A stretch of 9,484 bases of DNA from JBHHZI01 sp046757965. Its GTDB lineage: Bacteria > Acidobacteriota > Polarisedimenticolia > SMYD01. Below are positions 1-7,800 of this stretch, piece by piece. A program made the position numbers and the translations under genes. The stretch lies in NCBI GenBank assembly GCA_046757965.1, contig JBHHZI010000125.1, positions 1-9,484 of the forward strand, given 5' to 3'. Position 1 is the first letter of the stretch. Every line of letters begins with the position of its first letter. The notes under the pieces were generated by a model. It was not told where the DNA came from and made no database searches. It saw only the letters and a list, made by a program, of their open reading frames with translations.

Positions 1-3
1 TCT

Positions 4-21
4 GAAGGCGGGCGCTTTTTT
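4..21 (+). terminator. Right half of a probable intrinsic terminator, cut by the window edge
   Basis: A GC-rich run, GAAGGCGGGCGC, is followed directly by six T residues, which is the 3' arm and U-tract of a Rho-independent terminator read on the plus strand. The matching 5' arm would lie left of the window, so the hairpin cannot be confirmed. If the arm is there, the terminator would serve a plus-strand gene converging on this operon, and its A-run on the other strand could make it bidirectional and end the flagellar transcript too. It lies immediately beyond the premature stop of flhB. Confidence 0.4.
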
Positions 22-133
22 ACGGGAAATGGGCGATCTCCCGGCTGCGCGGAACCTGCCCCTTCTCGCGACTCTTCTGCAGCTTGCGAGGAGTCGCCTG
101 CTCGGTGCGCTGGGATCGGTCCTGGTCCGCCAC
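20..133 (-). pseudogene. flhB: Truncated FlhB, N-terminal 37 residues only
   Basis: FlhB is the inner-membrane switch protein of the flagellar type III export gate and is normally about 350 residues. This frame starts at GTG with an ideal AGGAGG (139-144) five bases upstream, overlapping the fliR stop, exactly where flhB belongs after fliR. The product carries the family's charged N-terminal signature (RTEQATPRKLQKSREKGQ, then VPRSREI), the stretch that precedes the first membrane helix. It then meets TAA after 37 codons. None of the three frames past the stop resembles a membrane helix, so a simple frameshift does not restore the gene within the 19 remaining bases. The break coincides with a terminator-like sequence from the neighbouring locus. 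This may be a genuine rearrangement or deletion junction, or an assembly join at the contig end. The identity of the N-terminus is fairly sure; the cause of the truncation is not. Confidence 0.75.
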
Positions 134-142
134 CGCGTCCTC

Positions 143-958
143 CTACATCCCGCCGGCGAGAGCGGTCATCAGGTGCTGCGACATGCGTCCGAACGAGGTG
201 AGAGCAGCGGTCGTGAGCCGGGGCATGGACTGAAGGGCGAGTGCCATGCCGAAGTAACCGGCGGCGATCTTGGCGGGATAGCCCACCAGCAGCATCGGAA
301 TCTGAGGCGCGGCCCGGCCGACCGTCATCATCACGATCTCGACGGTGATGGAGATGACCACGACCGGCGCCGCTGCGAGAAGCCCGGTCTCGATGACGCC
401 GGACACGGCTCGCGCCAGCGTGGCCGCGCCAGCGCCTCCGAGCACCGCGGAGCCGATCGGGAGAACGTCGTAGGAGCGCACCATCGCCACCATCAGCAGG
501 TGATGCCCTCCCAGGGCGAAGAAGAGGGCGGCCACCAGCAACCGCTGGAACGACGTCAGCGGGGTCACCGGAGAGTTGTTGGCCGGATCCAGCGTGGCGC
601 TGAGGTTCAGTCCCATCTGCCGGCTGGCGATCTCCGCCGAGAATTCGAGCCCGGCAAGCACGCAGCGGGCCAGGAATCCCACGACGGCGCCGACCAGCAG
701 TTCACGCGCCAGCAACAGGGCCAGCGCGCCCGCCCCGGCGGGCAGTGCCCCCGGCAACGGGCCGATCAGGCCGGCCACGAGGATGGCGTACATCAGCCCG
801 GCGCCGAGGCGGGCCGGCGCGGCGATGCTCGCCGACCCGGTGATGGGGAACAGCGTGAACACGGCGCCCACACGCATGAACACGATGAAGGTCGTGGCCC
901 ACCACGCCGACGAGGCCATGACGAGTTCAGCGAGGGTGGAGAAGAGGTCTGCCGGCAT
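143..958 (-). CDS. fliR: Flagellar export gate protein FliR
   Basis: FliR is an inner-membrane subunit of the flagellar type III export gate, built with FliP and FliQ inside the MS ring. The protein is about 271 residues, normal for the family, and almost wholly hydrophobic with several membrane segments. It shows the family pattern of an N-terminal FMRVGAVFTLFP segment, the central LARELLVGAVVGFLARC helix, the NLSATLDPANN stretch and the late QIPMLLVGYPAKIAAGY segment. The chosen ATG (958) overlaps the fliQ TGA by one base (TGATG), implying translational coupling. A GTG one codon earlier (961) is also possible. It is followed nine bases later by the flhB GTG. The assignment is secure from sequence pattern and gene order. 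Confidence 0.95.
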   Translation of the reverse strand: MPADLFSTLAELVMASSAWWATTFIVFMRVGAVFTLFPITGSASIAAPARLGAGLMYAILVAGLIGPLPGALPAGAGALALLLARELLVGAVVGFLARCVLAGLEFSAEIASRQMGLNLSATLDPANNSPVTPLTSFQRLLVAALFFALGGHHLLMVAMVRSYDVLPIGSAVLGGAGAATLARAVSGVIETGLLAAAPVVVISITVEIVMMTVGRAAPQIPMLLVGYPAKIAAGYFGMALALQSMPRLTTAALTSFGRMSQHLMTALAGGM

Positions 959-1227
959 CACGCGAGAATCTCGGGAAAGTTGCGCAGGAGATGGCCTGCG
1001 AAGGCGATCATCATCTGCAGGGCCCAGCTGAAGATGAAGAGAATCGTGAACACCACGGCGATGATCTTGGGAACGAAGGTCAGCGTGATGTCCTGGATCG
1101 ACGTGGCGACCTGCATGACGCTGATGAGAACCCCGACGGCCAGGCTGACGACCAGCACCGGACCGGAGATCATCAGAGCGGTCATCAATGTCTCCCGGGC
1201 AAGGGAGATCGCAAGAGCCTCGGTCAT
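958..1227 (-). CDS. fliQ: Flagellar export gate protein FliQ
   Basis: This 89-residue protein has the length and architecture of FliQ, a small two-helix subunit of the export gate that packs around FliP and FliR. Two long hydrophobic helices are visible, about residues 16-36 (ALMISGPVLVVSLAVGVLIS) and 50-76. They are separated by the family loop MQVATSIQDITLTFVPKI, which is highly characteristic. An AGAGGAAG Shine-Dalgarno lies in the 16-nt gap after fliP, and the stop overlaps the ATG of fliR. Nothing unusual was seen. Confidence 0.96.
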   Translation of the reverse strand: MTEALAISLARETLMTALMISGPVLVVSLAVGVLISVMQVATSIQDITLTFVPKIIAVVFTILFIFSWALQMMIAFAGHLLRNFPEILA

Positions 1228-1243
1228 GAGCGTCTTCCTCTCG

Positions 1244-2101
1244 TCAGTGGAAGGACTGCACCAATGAACTGGCCAGCAAGGACCATCCGTCGACCATCAC
1301 GAAGAGCAGGATCTTGAACGGGAACGAGATCGTGATCGGCGGCAGCATCATCATTCCGAGGGACAGCAGCACCGCGGAGACCACGAGGTCGATAATCAGA
1401 AAGGGCAGGAAGAGGAGAAACCCGATCTCGAAGCCGGCCCGGATCTCGCTGATCAGGAAGGCCGGCATGGCCACACGCATCGGCACATCATCCGCGCTGC
1501 CGGGACGGGGCAGGCGGGCCAGTCGTGTGAAGAGACCCAGGTCTTGCTGGCGGCTGTTGCGCATCATGAACTGGCGCACCGGTTCCGACGCCTTCGCCAG
1601 CGCCGTTGCGGCATCGATCTGTTCCGTGCTGTACGGCACCCACGCCTCCTCGTAGACGCGGTCGGCCACCGGCCGCATGATGAAGAGGCTCAGGAACAGC
1701 GCGAGACCGATGAGGACCTGGTTCGGGGGCATGGTCTGGGCGCCGATGGCCTGGCGCACGAAGTGAAAGACGATGATGAGTCGGACAAAGGAGGTCGTCA
1801 TCAAGAGGAGCGTTGGCAGAACGGCAAGAATGGTGAGCAAGAACGTGATGCGCAGCGCGCTGGAGATCTGCGCCGCTCCACCGCTGCCGCTCAATCCGAG
1901 CAGGCCCGCCGGGCCGGCCAGCGGGGCGGGACCACCCGCTGGGTTGCCCCCCACGGCCGGCGCCACCGGGACACCGGCGGAACTCGGCGCCACTGCCGGG
2001 AGCGCGGCCGGCGCCACCGGGCCGGCCTGCGCCCGGGCGGTGGCGGGAACCACCAGGCCGAGCAGGACCAGACCCGCCGTCATCGCGGCCACCCGACTCA
2101 T
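1244..2101 (-). CDS. fliP: Flagellar export gate protein FliP with long N-terminal spacer
   Basis: FliP is the core pore subunit of the flagellar type III export gate. Its N-terminus looks like the cleavable signal peptide known for the family (hydrophobic residues 7-23, then ARAQA). The conserved body is clear: LRITFLLTILAVLPTLLLM, then TSFVRLIIVFHFVRQAIG, MPPNQVLIGLALFLSLFIM and, near the C-terminus, SEIRAGFEIGFLLFLPF and GMMMLPPITISFPFKILLF. The length of 285 residues is about 40 more than typical. The excess is an Ala/Pro/Gly-rich stretch, residues 25-78, between the signal peptide and the first conserved helix. The ATG overlaps the fliO stop as ATGA, so the two are translationally coupled. 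Identity is certain; the role of the spacer is unknown. Confidence 0.96.
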   Translation of the reverse strand: MSRVAAMTAGLVLLGLVVPATARAQAGPVAPAALPAVAPSSAGVPVAPAVGGNPAGGPAPLAGPAGLLGLSGSGGAAQISSALRITFLLTILAVLPTLLLMTTSFVRLIIVFHFVRQAIGAQTMPPNQVLIGLALFLSLFIMRPVADRVYEEAWVPYSTEQIDAATALAKASEPVRQFMMRNSRQQDLGLFTRLARLPRPGSADDVPMRVAMPAFLISEIRAGFEIGFLLFLPFLIIDLVVSAVLLSLGMMMLPPITISFPFKILLFVMVDGWSLLASSLVQSFH

Positions 2102-2634
2102 GTGCCGCCGCCTCCGAGGCGCCGGACGGCCGTGTCGAGACTGCGAGCGAACGACGAGGCGCTGTCTCGATCCGGTGCGTCCGGCAGGTCACCGAGATCG
2201 TCGAGCAGGGAGACGGCATTTCCCGTCACGCCGAGCAGCAGCGTGCGCTCCCCCACCTTGACGACGACGGCCTGCGCTCCGCGGGCGAGAGACAGACGCG
2301 ACAGCAGCGTCAGAGAGCCGGGACCCCGGCCCTTCCCGCGCGCCTGCAAGCGCAGGACCGCGGCGCCGATGCCCATCAGGGCGAGGACGGCCAGCAGGCC
2401 GACGATCATGCGACCGGCGACACTGGCGCCACCCGGACCCAGGAGATCCGGTTCCGGCCCGCCGGGTGCGGCGGTCACCGGAGCGGCCGCGGCGGATGCC
2501 GTGCGCCGCAGTAGCAGGAGTGCCAGACCCAGCACGACACTCCAGGACACGACCGTGCGCGTGACCGGAGGCGGCCGGAAGAGGAGGTCACGCCACCGTC
2601 GATGGTTGCGCGGCCTAGTCGGCATCTTGATCAT
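2098..2634 (-). CDS. fliO: Flagellar export assembly protein FliO
   Basis: FliO is a poorly conserved membrane protein that helps assemble the FliP ring. The 178-residue product has two hydrophobic stretches, about residues 27-42 and 76-95. The first ends in TASAAAA and could be a signal anchor. A basic patch (LQARGKGRG) follows, then a soluble domain with the FliO-type pattern LTLLSRLSLARGAQAVVVKVGERTLLLGV, the best evidence for the family. The position between fliN and fliP is also diagnostic. The start overlaps the end of fliN by 20 bases; a second ATG three codons in (2625) is an alternative, and neither has a strong ribosome binding site, so coupling to fliN is likely. The C-terminus ends in a Gly run and overlaps fliP by four bases. 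Confidence 0.88.
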   Translation of the reverse strand: MIKMPTRPRNHRRWRDLLFRPPPVTRTVVSWSVVLGLALLLLRRTASAAAAPVTAAPGGPEPDLLGPGGASVAGRMIVGLLAVLALMGIGAAVLRLQARGKGRGPGSLTLLSRLSLARGAQAVVVKVGERTLLLGVTGNAVSLLDDLGDLPDAPDRDSASSFARSLDTAVRRLGGGGT

Positions 2635-3043
2635 TCAGTCGAACGACTCGCGCCAGCAGGCCGGTGCGCCTCGCGATCACATCGACCGTGCCGAGAGACA
2701 CACCGCAGCAGTCGAGGTCGAACGGGGCGTCGGCGGCATGGTCGAGGACGAGCATGTCCCCGGGCGCCAGCCCCTTGACCCGGCCGAGGGTGATGACGCC
2801 GGATCCGGCGGTCACCCTCAATGTCAGCGGGACGCCGCCGATACGCTGGAGCGACCGTGAAAACGTGCCTCCGGCCCCCCCGGCCACCGCCACGTCGCGG
2901 ACCGACGTCTGGGAGGAGGGAGAGAGGGGGGGGCTGGCAACCGGCGAGGAGCCGGAGGCTGCGAAGGACGGATCGGCCTGGGTTCCGGCCGGTGAGCCGG
3001 ATGAGGGGTGTCTGGGATCGTGCGGATGGCCAGTGGTTTCCAT
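2615..3043 (-). CDS. fliN: Flagellar motor switch protein FliN-like (SpoA domain)
   Basis: FliN forms part of the cytoplasmic C-ring that sets rotation direction and docks the export apparatus. The C-terminal part (residues about 66-136) is a SpoA (FliM/FliN C-terminal) domain: VPLTLRVTAGSGVITLGRVK, then LAPGDMLVLD, PFDLDCCGVSLGTVDVIARR and a hydrophobic end. Residues 1-60 are Pro/Ser/Gly/Ala-rich and probably disordered. I chose the ATG at 3043, which has an AGAGG five bases upstream. An in-frame upstream start at 3091 would lie ahead of the predicted sigma-54 transcription start (about 3058) and would add a tail that overlaps the promoter. It is first in its transcription unit. No fliM precedes it, unlike the common fliL-fliM-fliN order. 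A FliM fragment is less likely, because the upstream CheC-like domain is absent. Confidence 0.82.
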   Translation of the reverse strand: METTGHPHDPRHPSSGSPAGTQADPSFAASGSSPVASPPLSPSSQTSVRDVAVAGGAGGTFSRSLQRIGGVPLTLRVTAGSGVITLGRVKGLAPGDMLVLDHAADAPFDLDCCGVSLGTVDVIARRTGLLARVVRLNDQDAD

Positions 3044-3068
3044 GTCGTCCTCTGCATCGGACAGACAC

Positions 3069-3084
3069 AGCAAGGCCGGTGCCA
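3069..3084 (-). promoter_or_regulatory. Sigma-54 promoter upstream of fliN
   Basis: On the minus strand the sequence reads TGGCACC-GGCC-TTGCT, matching the RpoN consensus TGGCACG-N4-TTGCW at 11 of 12 fixed positions, with correct GG/GC spacing. The predicted start site, about 3058, leaves a 15-nt leader that just holds the fliN Shine-Dalgarno. The site lies in a noncoding gap and faces the export/switch run, so it should drive fliN-fliO-fliP-fliQ-fliR-flhB. Confidence 0.72.
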
Positions 3085-3091
3085 CCCGCAC

Positions 3092-3109
3092 GGCTCCGGG
3101 GACGGAGCC
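3092..3109 (-). repeat. 7-bp inverted repeat next to the fliN promoter
   Basis: GGCTCCG and CGGAGCC form perfect arms around a GGGA loop, eight bases upstream of the -24 element. It could be a protein site or a chance GC-rich hairpin. Nothing in the sequence decides between these. Confidence 0.3.
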
Positions 3110-3130
3110 CCTGCAAGCACGTAAGCCGTT

Positions 3131-3155
3131 GCAGATCAGTTGCTTGGAGATCTGC
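3131..3155 (-). promoter_or_regulatory. Dyad GCAGATC-N11-GATCTGC, candidate enhancer site
   Basis: Perfect 7-bp arms are centred near 3143, about 85 bases upstream of the predicted sigma-54 start for fliN. That is within the usual range for binding sites of sigma-54 activators. The role is inferred from position only; the motif does not match the dyad at the flgD promoter. Confidence 0.35.
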
Positions 3156-3187
3156 GCCGGCGACGCCGGTGGCCGGGCGCCGGCGGC

Positions 3188-3237
3188 CCGTCAAGGAAAC
3201 CACCATCCGGATCGGCCCGGCGTCGACTCCTTGACGG
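3188..3237 (-). repeat. 10-bp inverted repeat CCGTCAAGGA / TCCTTGACGG
   Basis: Perfect 10-bp arms (3188-3197 and 3228-3237) flank a 30-nt spacer, between the stop of the TPR glycosyltransferase and the fliN promoter. No T-run follows on either strand, so it is not a standard intrinsic terminator. Paired operator half-sites for a regulator bound upstream of the sigma-54 promoter are possible. It could equally act as an mRNA 3' end hairpin for the glycosyltransferase unit. Confidence 0.4.
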
Positions 3238-3249
3238 CCGGCCGGGACC

Positions 3250-4890
3250 TCAGGCGCGCGCCGCGGCGCTCGACGGGCCGGCCGGCGCCTTCAACCGCTC
3301 GAGGAGATCCGACCGCTTGCCGGCCGCCAGCCCGGCGGTGATGCACAGGAGGGAGCGACTGATCGCGTCCTTCCGCCAGCCGCACAACCCGGTCACCGGC
3401 CGGCCGGCCAGGACCTCCGCCACCAGGCAGACAACATCAGCAGCGACCGAGATCTCCCGATGAACGGACCAGTCGCTCATCACATCGTCCGGGCGATCCT
3501 GCAGGAACCGGAGGATGGACTTCTGGAGAATGGCGTCGGTCCAGAGCGGCACGAGATTCAGCGCATTGTCGAGAGCGTTCACCTCCGCCTCCGATTCACC
3601 GAGAAAACGCAGCACGCGTGCCACTCCCAGCCACGCCTCCGGATCATGGGCATCGGTCTCCAGAGCGGCCTGGTAGGCCGCGAACCCGTCCCGCGTCTGC
3701 CCGCCGAGGAGGTGCAACTCCGCGCGGCGGACCTGTGGCCCGGCGTATGCGCCCGCCTGCGCCTCCGCGGCATCGAGCCGTCGGAACGCCTCGCCAACTC
3801 GCCCCATGCGCCCCAGCGCCTCGGCCTCCCGTTCCATGGCGAACACCGAGCAGACCCTGGCATCGACATCCACGAATCCCGGCGTGATGTGCCCGCCGAT
3901 CAACGCGGCGAAGCACTCGGCCGCGGCCTCGAGCGCGGCTCTGTCCTCACCGGCCGCGGCCAGCATGGCCCGCGCGAGAACGAAGTCGCGCCGGGCGCAG
4001 GCGGCCGGCACGTCATGCCTCCCGACCCGGCGGCCCACCGGGCTGCCGCGCAGCAGATCGATCGCCATCGCCGGCCGGGCATCAGCGACAAGAGCCGCGG
4101 CCAGGGTGGTGTCGATGGCCGACACCAGGTGCGGGGGGACCTCCTCCCGACCCACGCGGTCGTGGGCCTGCTGGAGCGCTGTGAGCGCCCGGCCGAAATT
4201 CTCGCCGGGGAAGATCCGCTCCCCGCAGACCAGGAGCAGTTCCCTCGCCAGCGCGAAGCGTACCAGTGCCTGCCGGGAATCCCGCTCGACCGCCCGGGTC
4301 AGCAGCCGCAGGTTGCGTTCCCGCTTCCCGCCACCCAGTCGTCGCCGGCTCAGGTAGCCATCGTGGCGGAGGACCAGCGGGGCGACCGGCGGGGACACCG
4401 GCGCGCCGCGCCATTCGGCAAGAGAACTGGTCACCTCCTCGTGGATCCGTCCCCGGTAGCGAATGCGCCGGTGATTCCTGAACAGGCGCACGGCGAAGAA
4501 CGGCGCCACACTGCCTGTATCTGTCTCGTTATCGATGCGGATGGCGAATGCGTGGTCTCCCCCGTCGCCTGCCGCGGCGGTCAGGCGAGCGCGCAGATCG
4601 TGTGTGTCGACGTCGGTGACGAGCTCATCGGCGTCGACCATCAGGATCCAGGGCGTCCTGGCCTGCTCGATGGCATGGTTCCGCGCCGCGGAGAAGTCGT
4701 CATCCCACAGCCGGCGGAACACGGAGGCGCCGAGGCGTGTGGCGATCTGCTCGGTCCCGTCGGTCGATCCCGTGTCGACCACGACCAGCCGGTCCGCCAC
4801 ATCCTTGACCGACACAAGACAGCGCTCCAGCGTGTCCTCCTCGTCGCGGGTGATCACACAGACGGTCAGGAGAGGTCGTCTCATCGTCAT
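3250..4890 (-). CDS. GT2 family glycosyltransferase with TPR-like repeats
   Basis: The N-terminal third is a GT-A fold, family 2 glycosyltransferase: LLTVCVITRDEEDTLERCL (residues 7-25), nucleotide-binding VVVDTGSTDGT (36-46), ARNHAIE (69-75) and the metal-binding DXD as D86-A-D88 in VDADEL. The segment VRLFRNHRRIRYRGRIHEEV (134-153) is typical of the SunS-like/TPR-linked GT2 subgroup. The rest of the 546 residues is helical and Ala-rich. It includes TPR-like units such as RDGFAAYQAALETDAHDPEA followed by WLGVARVLRFLGESEAEV. No signal peptide or membrane span is seen, so it is probably cytosolic. It starts four bases after the stop of the hook-glycosyltransferase frame and so belongs to the same transcript. 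ATG 4890 or the next ATG (4884) could be the start. Modification of a flagellar protein is the inferred role; acceptor and sugar are unknown. Confidence 0.85.
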   Translation of the reverse strand: MTMRRPLLTVCVITRDEEDTLERCLVSVKDVADRLVVVDTGSTDGTEQIATRLGASVFRRLWDDDFSAARNHAIEQARTPWILMVDADELVTDVDTHDLRARLTAAAGDGGDHAFAIRIDNETDTGSVAPFFAVRLFRNHRRIRYRGRIHEEVTSSLAEWRGAPVSPPVAPLVLRHDGYLSRRRLGGGKRERNLRLLTRAVERDSRQALVRFALARELLLVCGERIFPGENFGRALTALQQAHDRVGREEVPPHLVSAIDTTLAAALVADARPAMAIDLLRGSPVGRRVGRHDVPAACARRDFVLARAMLAAAGEDRAALEAAAECFAALIGGHITPGFVDVDARVCSVFAMEREAEALGRMGRVGEAFRRLDAAEAQAGAYAGPQVRRAELHLLGGQTRDGFAAYQAALETDAHDPEAWLGVARVLRFLGESEAEVNALDNALNLVPLWTDAILQKSILRFLQDRPDDVMSDWSVHREISVAADVVCLVAEVLAGRPVTGLCGWRKDAISRSLLCITAGLAAGKRSDLLERLKAPAGPSSAAARA

Positions 4891-4894
4891 GCTC

Positions 4895-7800
4895 TCAGGA
4901 GAGGTCAGGCATCATTGCCTGCTGACTGTCGTCACCGGACCGGTCGAGAGCTGCCGCGCTCTCCGGCAGGGGCACCTGGTGCCGCCTGGCCTCGAAACGA
5001 CGCTGGAGGATCTCATCGAGGGGGTACGGGGAGCCGTAGGCGAGGCCTTCATCGAGAGCCCACTTCTTCTTGAAGACCTCCCAGTTGGTCCGCAGGAGGT
5101 GGTCATAGTCCAGCCGGGCGGCCACCGACGTCTGGCTGCCCGTGTGGTGAATGAACACGTCCTCGGCAACCCGCAGCCGGAATCCGGCCAGCGCGGCTCG
5201 CAGGCAGAAGTCGTCGTCCTCGAAGCCCCAGCAGCCATAGATCGGGTCGAAGCCGCCGATGGTGTCGATCACCTTGCGCCGCACGAGCATGGCGAACAGG
5301 ATCAACCGCCTGGTGTAGTGATGACGGCCGCGACACCGGGAGGACAGGTCCACCGCGAATGCATCCAGGCGATCCGGATCGTAGGTCGCATCATCGATCT
5401 TCTGGGATCCGGACACCGTGTTGGACATCGGCCCGACCAGGCCGACCCGGGGATTGTTCCGCGTGTGGGCGGCGAGCCGATCGAGCCAGTCCGGCGTGAC
5501 CCGCGTGTCGTTGTCGAGGAAGATCAGCGGGTCGCCGCGCGCCGCGACCATCGCGTGGTTACGGGCCGCCGGCGCCCCGATGTTGCGTCCCATCTCGATC
5601 AGATGGATGCCGGCGCGGCCGCGCAACGCCGCGAGGGTCTGCGCGTCCGACCCGTTGTCCACGACGATGACCTCGTGCGGTTCGGGAGTGTGGACGGCGA
5701 TGCTGTCCAGGCAGGCGATGGTGTGCGTCAGACCATTGATGCACGGGATGACGATCGAGGTGAAACACCCATCGCCGGTGACCATGCAGCCGGGATCGTC
5801 ATCCTGCACCTGCGTGACGCCCGCCGGGAAAACGACCCCGGATCCGTGCTGCTCGCGCCATCCTTCCACGAGGCCCTGCCGGAACCGGTGAGAGGAGAGA
5901 GCACGTGTGTGCCGGGCCATCTCGTCGAGCAGGGCGCGCTGCCTCGCGGCATCTGCAGGAAGTTCCATGCCGTCCAGCACCGTCAGGCGCGCCAGCGCGG
6001 CATCGGCCGCCGCCGCCTCCGCCTCGGTGAGACGGGCGATGGAGGCGATGGCGGCGTCATCCAGCGACCGTATTCCCCAGACGCGCGACATCCGAGGGTC
6101 GGCATGCTTGGTGCAGAGGCGGAAGACGTTGCGACCCAGTGATCGCTGGCGGCGGGCGTAGCGGGCCGGGTCGATGTCATGGTCATGGCGGCAGGCGGCC
6201 TGCGGCCTGTACAGGACCGGAATGTCGATCTCCGCCAGCCGGTACCCCAGCTCGATGTCCTCGCAGATCGGCTCCCGGAAGTCCTCGTCGAAGCCACCCA
6301 CGGCGAACAGCGCGCGGGTCGGCAGGCTCAGGTTGCAGGTCCAGAAGTATCGCCACCCGTGGGTCTTTCCCGGCACCATCGAGACGAAGTCGAACAGCAG
6401 GTCGCTTTCCTCCATCAGTCGCACGAACGGCCGCGTGAGGGCCGCGTCCACGAAGCCGAAGCTGCCAAGAACCGCAACCGGCACGTTGCGGCGGGTATGG
6501 GCCAGCAGATGGGTCTGGAGGAGATCCGGGGCCACCACCGCATCGTCGTTGAGGATCAGCGTCAGCCGGCCGCGCGCCCGCTCGATGGCCCGGTTGCGCG
6601 CCGCCGCGGGTCCCGCGTTCTCCTGTGTCAGCAAGGTGAGGGGGAACGGGACGTTGCACGCCTCGACGGCGGCGGCAACCGGGTCGGTGGACCCATCGTC
6701 GGAGACGATCACCTCGAACTGGCCGGCATCGAACGTCTGCCCCGCCAGGCCATGGAGAAGCTGGACGAGCTGGGGAATCCGGTTGTAGGTCGGAATGATG
6801 ACGCTGATGAGCGGCGTCTTCGCCGTGTCGGTCATCATGTCTCCTGTCACGCCGGGTGGGAAACGGGAAGTCCCGGCGCCGGCGAGAGCCACCGCCGGCG
6901 CCGGGCCCGGAACCGCTCGCTTCAGGTTGAGCGCTTCCTGGATCACCTGGTCGGTCGTGGTGATGATGCGGGAATTCGCCTGGTAGCCGCGCTGGGTGAT
7001 GATGAGATCCGTGAACTCCTGCGTGATGTCCGCGTTGGACAGCTCGACAGCGTTGGACGTGATCGTGCCGCGGCCACCGGAACGCGCCCCGCCGACTGTT
7101 GCGGGACCGGAGGCGTTGGTCTCCACGAACGAGTTGGCTCCCTGGCCGAGCAGCCCGTTGGGGTTGTTGAACGTGGCGAGGGCGAGCTTGGCCAGTTCCA
7201 GTGTCCGGCCGTTGCTGAAGATACCGGTCATCAGACCGTCTGAATCGACGGTCAGGGCTCTCAACTGCCCCACCGACGCGCCGTCCTGGCTGATGGAGGA
7301 GGTGGCGGACGGGCCATCGAAGCGGGTCATGGCGGCGGCACCGCTGGGGTCGAACAGTTCCCAGGTGAACGTCTGCGCCGCGGCACCGTTGGCCCAGGCC
7401 GGGGTGGCGAGGCTCAGGTTCGCGGGTGAGACCAGGTTCCCGGAGGAGTCGAACGACAGCGTCGCCGAACCCAGCGTGAACGGCGTGCCGGGCGTGCCGC
7501 CGATCACGTCGGCTCCCGGCACAGTGACCTGCATGTCCCAGTCGGGAATATTGTCGGCATTGATGTCTCCCAGTGATGTGAAGGTGGCGGTCACATCATG
7601 CTGCGCCCCCAGGGAGTCGAAGACGCTCACGGTGGTGCTGAACGTGTCCCCGACGGCGGCATCGGCGGCGAGGTTGCTCACCGGACGCACGAAGGTCGTG
7701 GCCTGGGGTGGGGCCGTCTGTCCGGCCGGCACATTGATGTTCGACACCGCACCGGTGCTGGTGATGTTCCCGGCGGCGTTTCTCGTGGTGAATCCCTGCA

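Noticed and set aside
29..1267. 412-codon plus-strand frame
   Set aside because: It is antisense to fliQ, fliR and the flhB start; its His/Arg/Gly-rich product has no recognisable domain.
3044..3091. Longer FliN start at 3091
   Set aside because: It would begin upstream of the predicted sigma-54 start site, overlap the promoter, and lack the well-placed Shine-Dalgarno of the 3043 ATG.
3209..3234. Sigma-28-like pattern TCAAG...GCCGAT on the minus strand
   Set aside because: The spacing is one base short, the -35 matches poorly, and the -35 part is the arm of the inverted repeat; the sigma-54 site is a better explanation for fliN transcription.
3460..5073. 537-codon open frame on the plus strand
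   Set aside because: It is antisense to the TPR glycosyltransferase, is rich in Arg/His/Gly/Pro with no recognisable domain, and is the expected shadow of a high-GC gene.
4535..6142. 535-codon open frame on the plus strand
   Set aside because: It is antisense to the glycosyltransferase domains whose motifs are clear on the other strand; no family pattern is seen.
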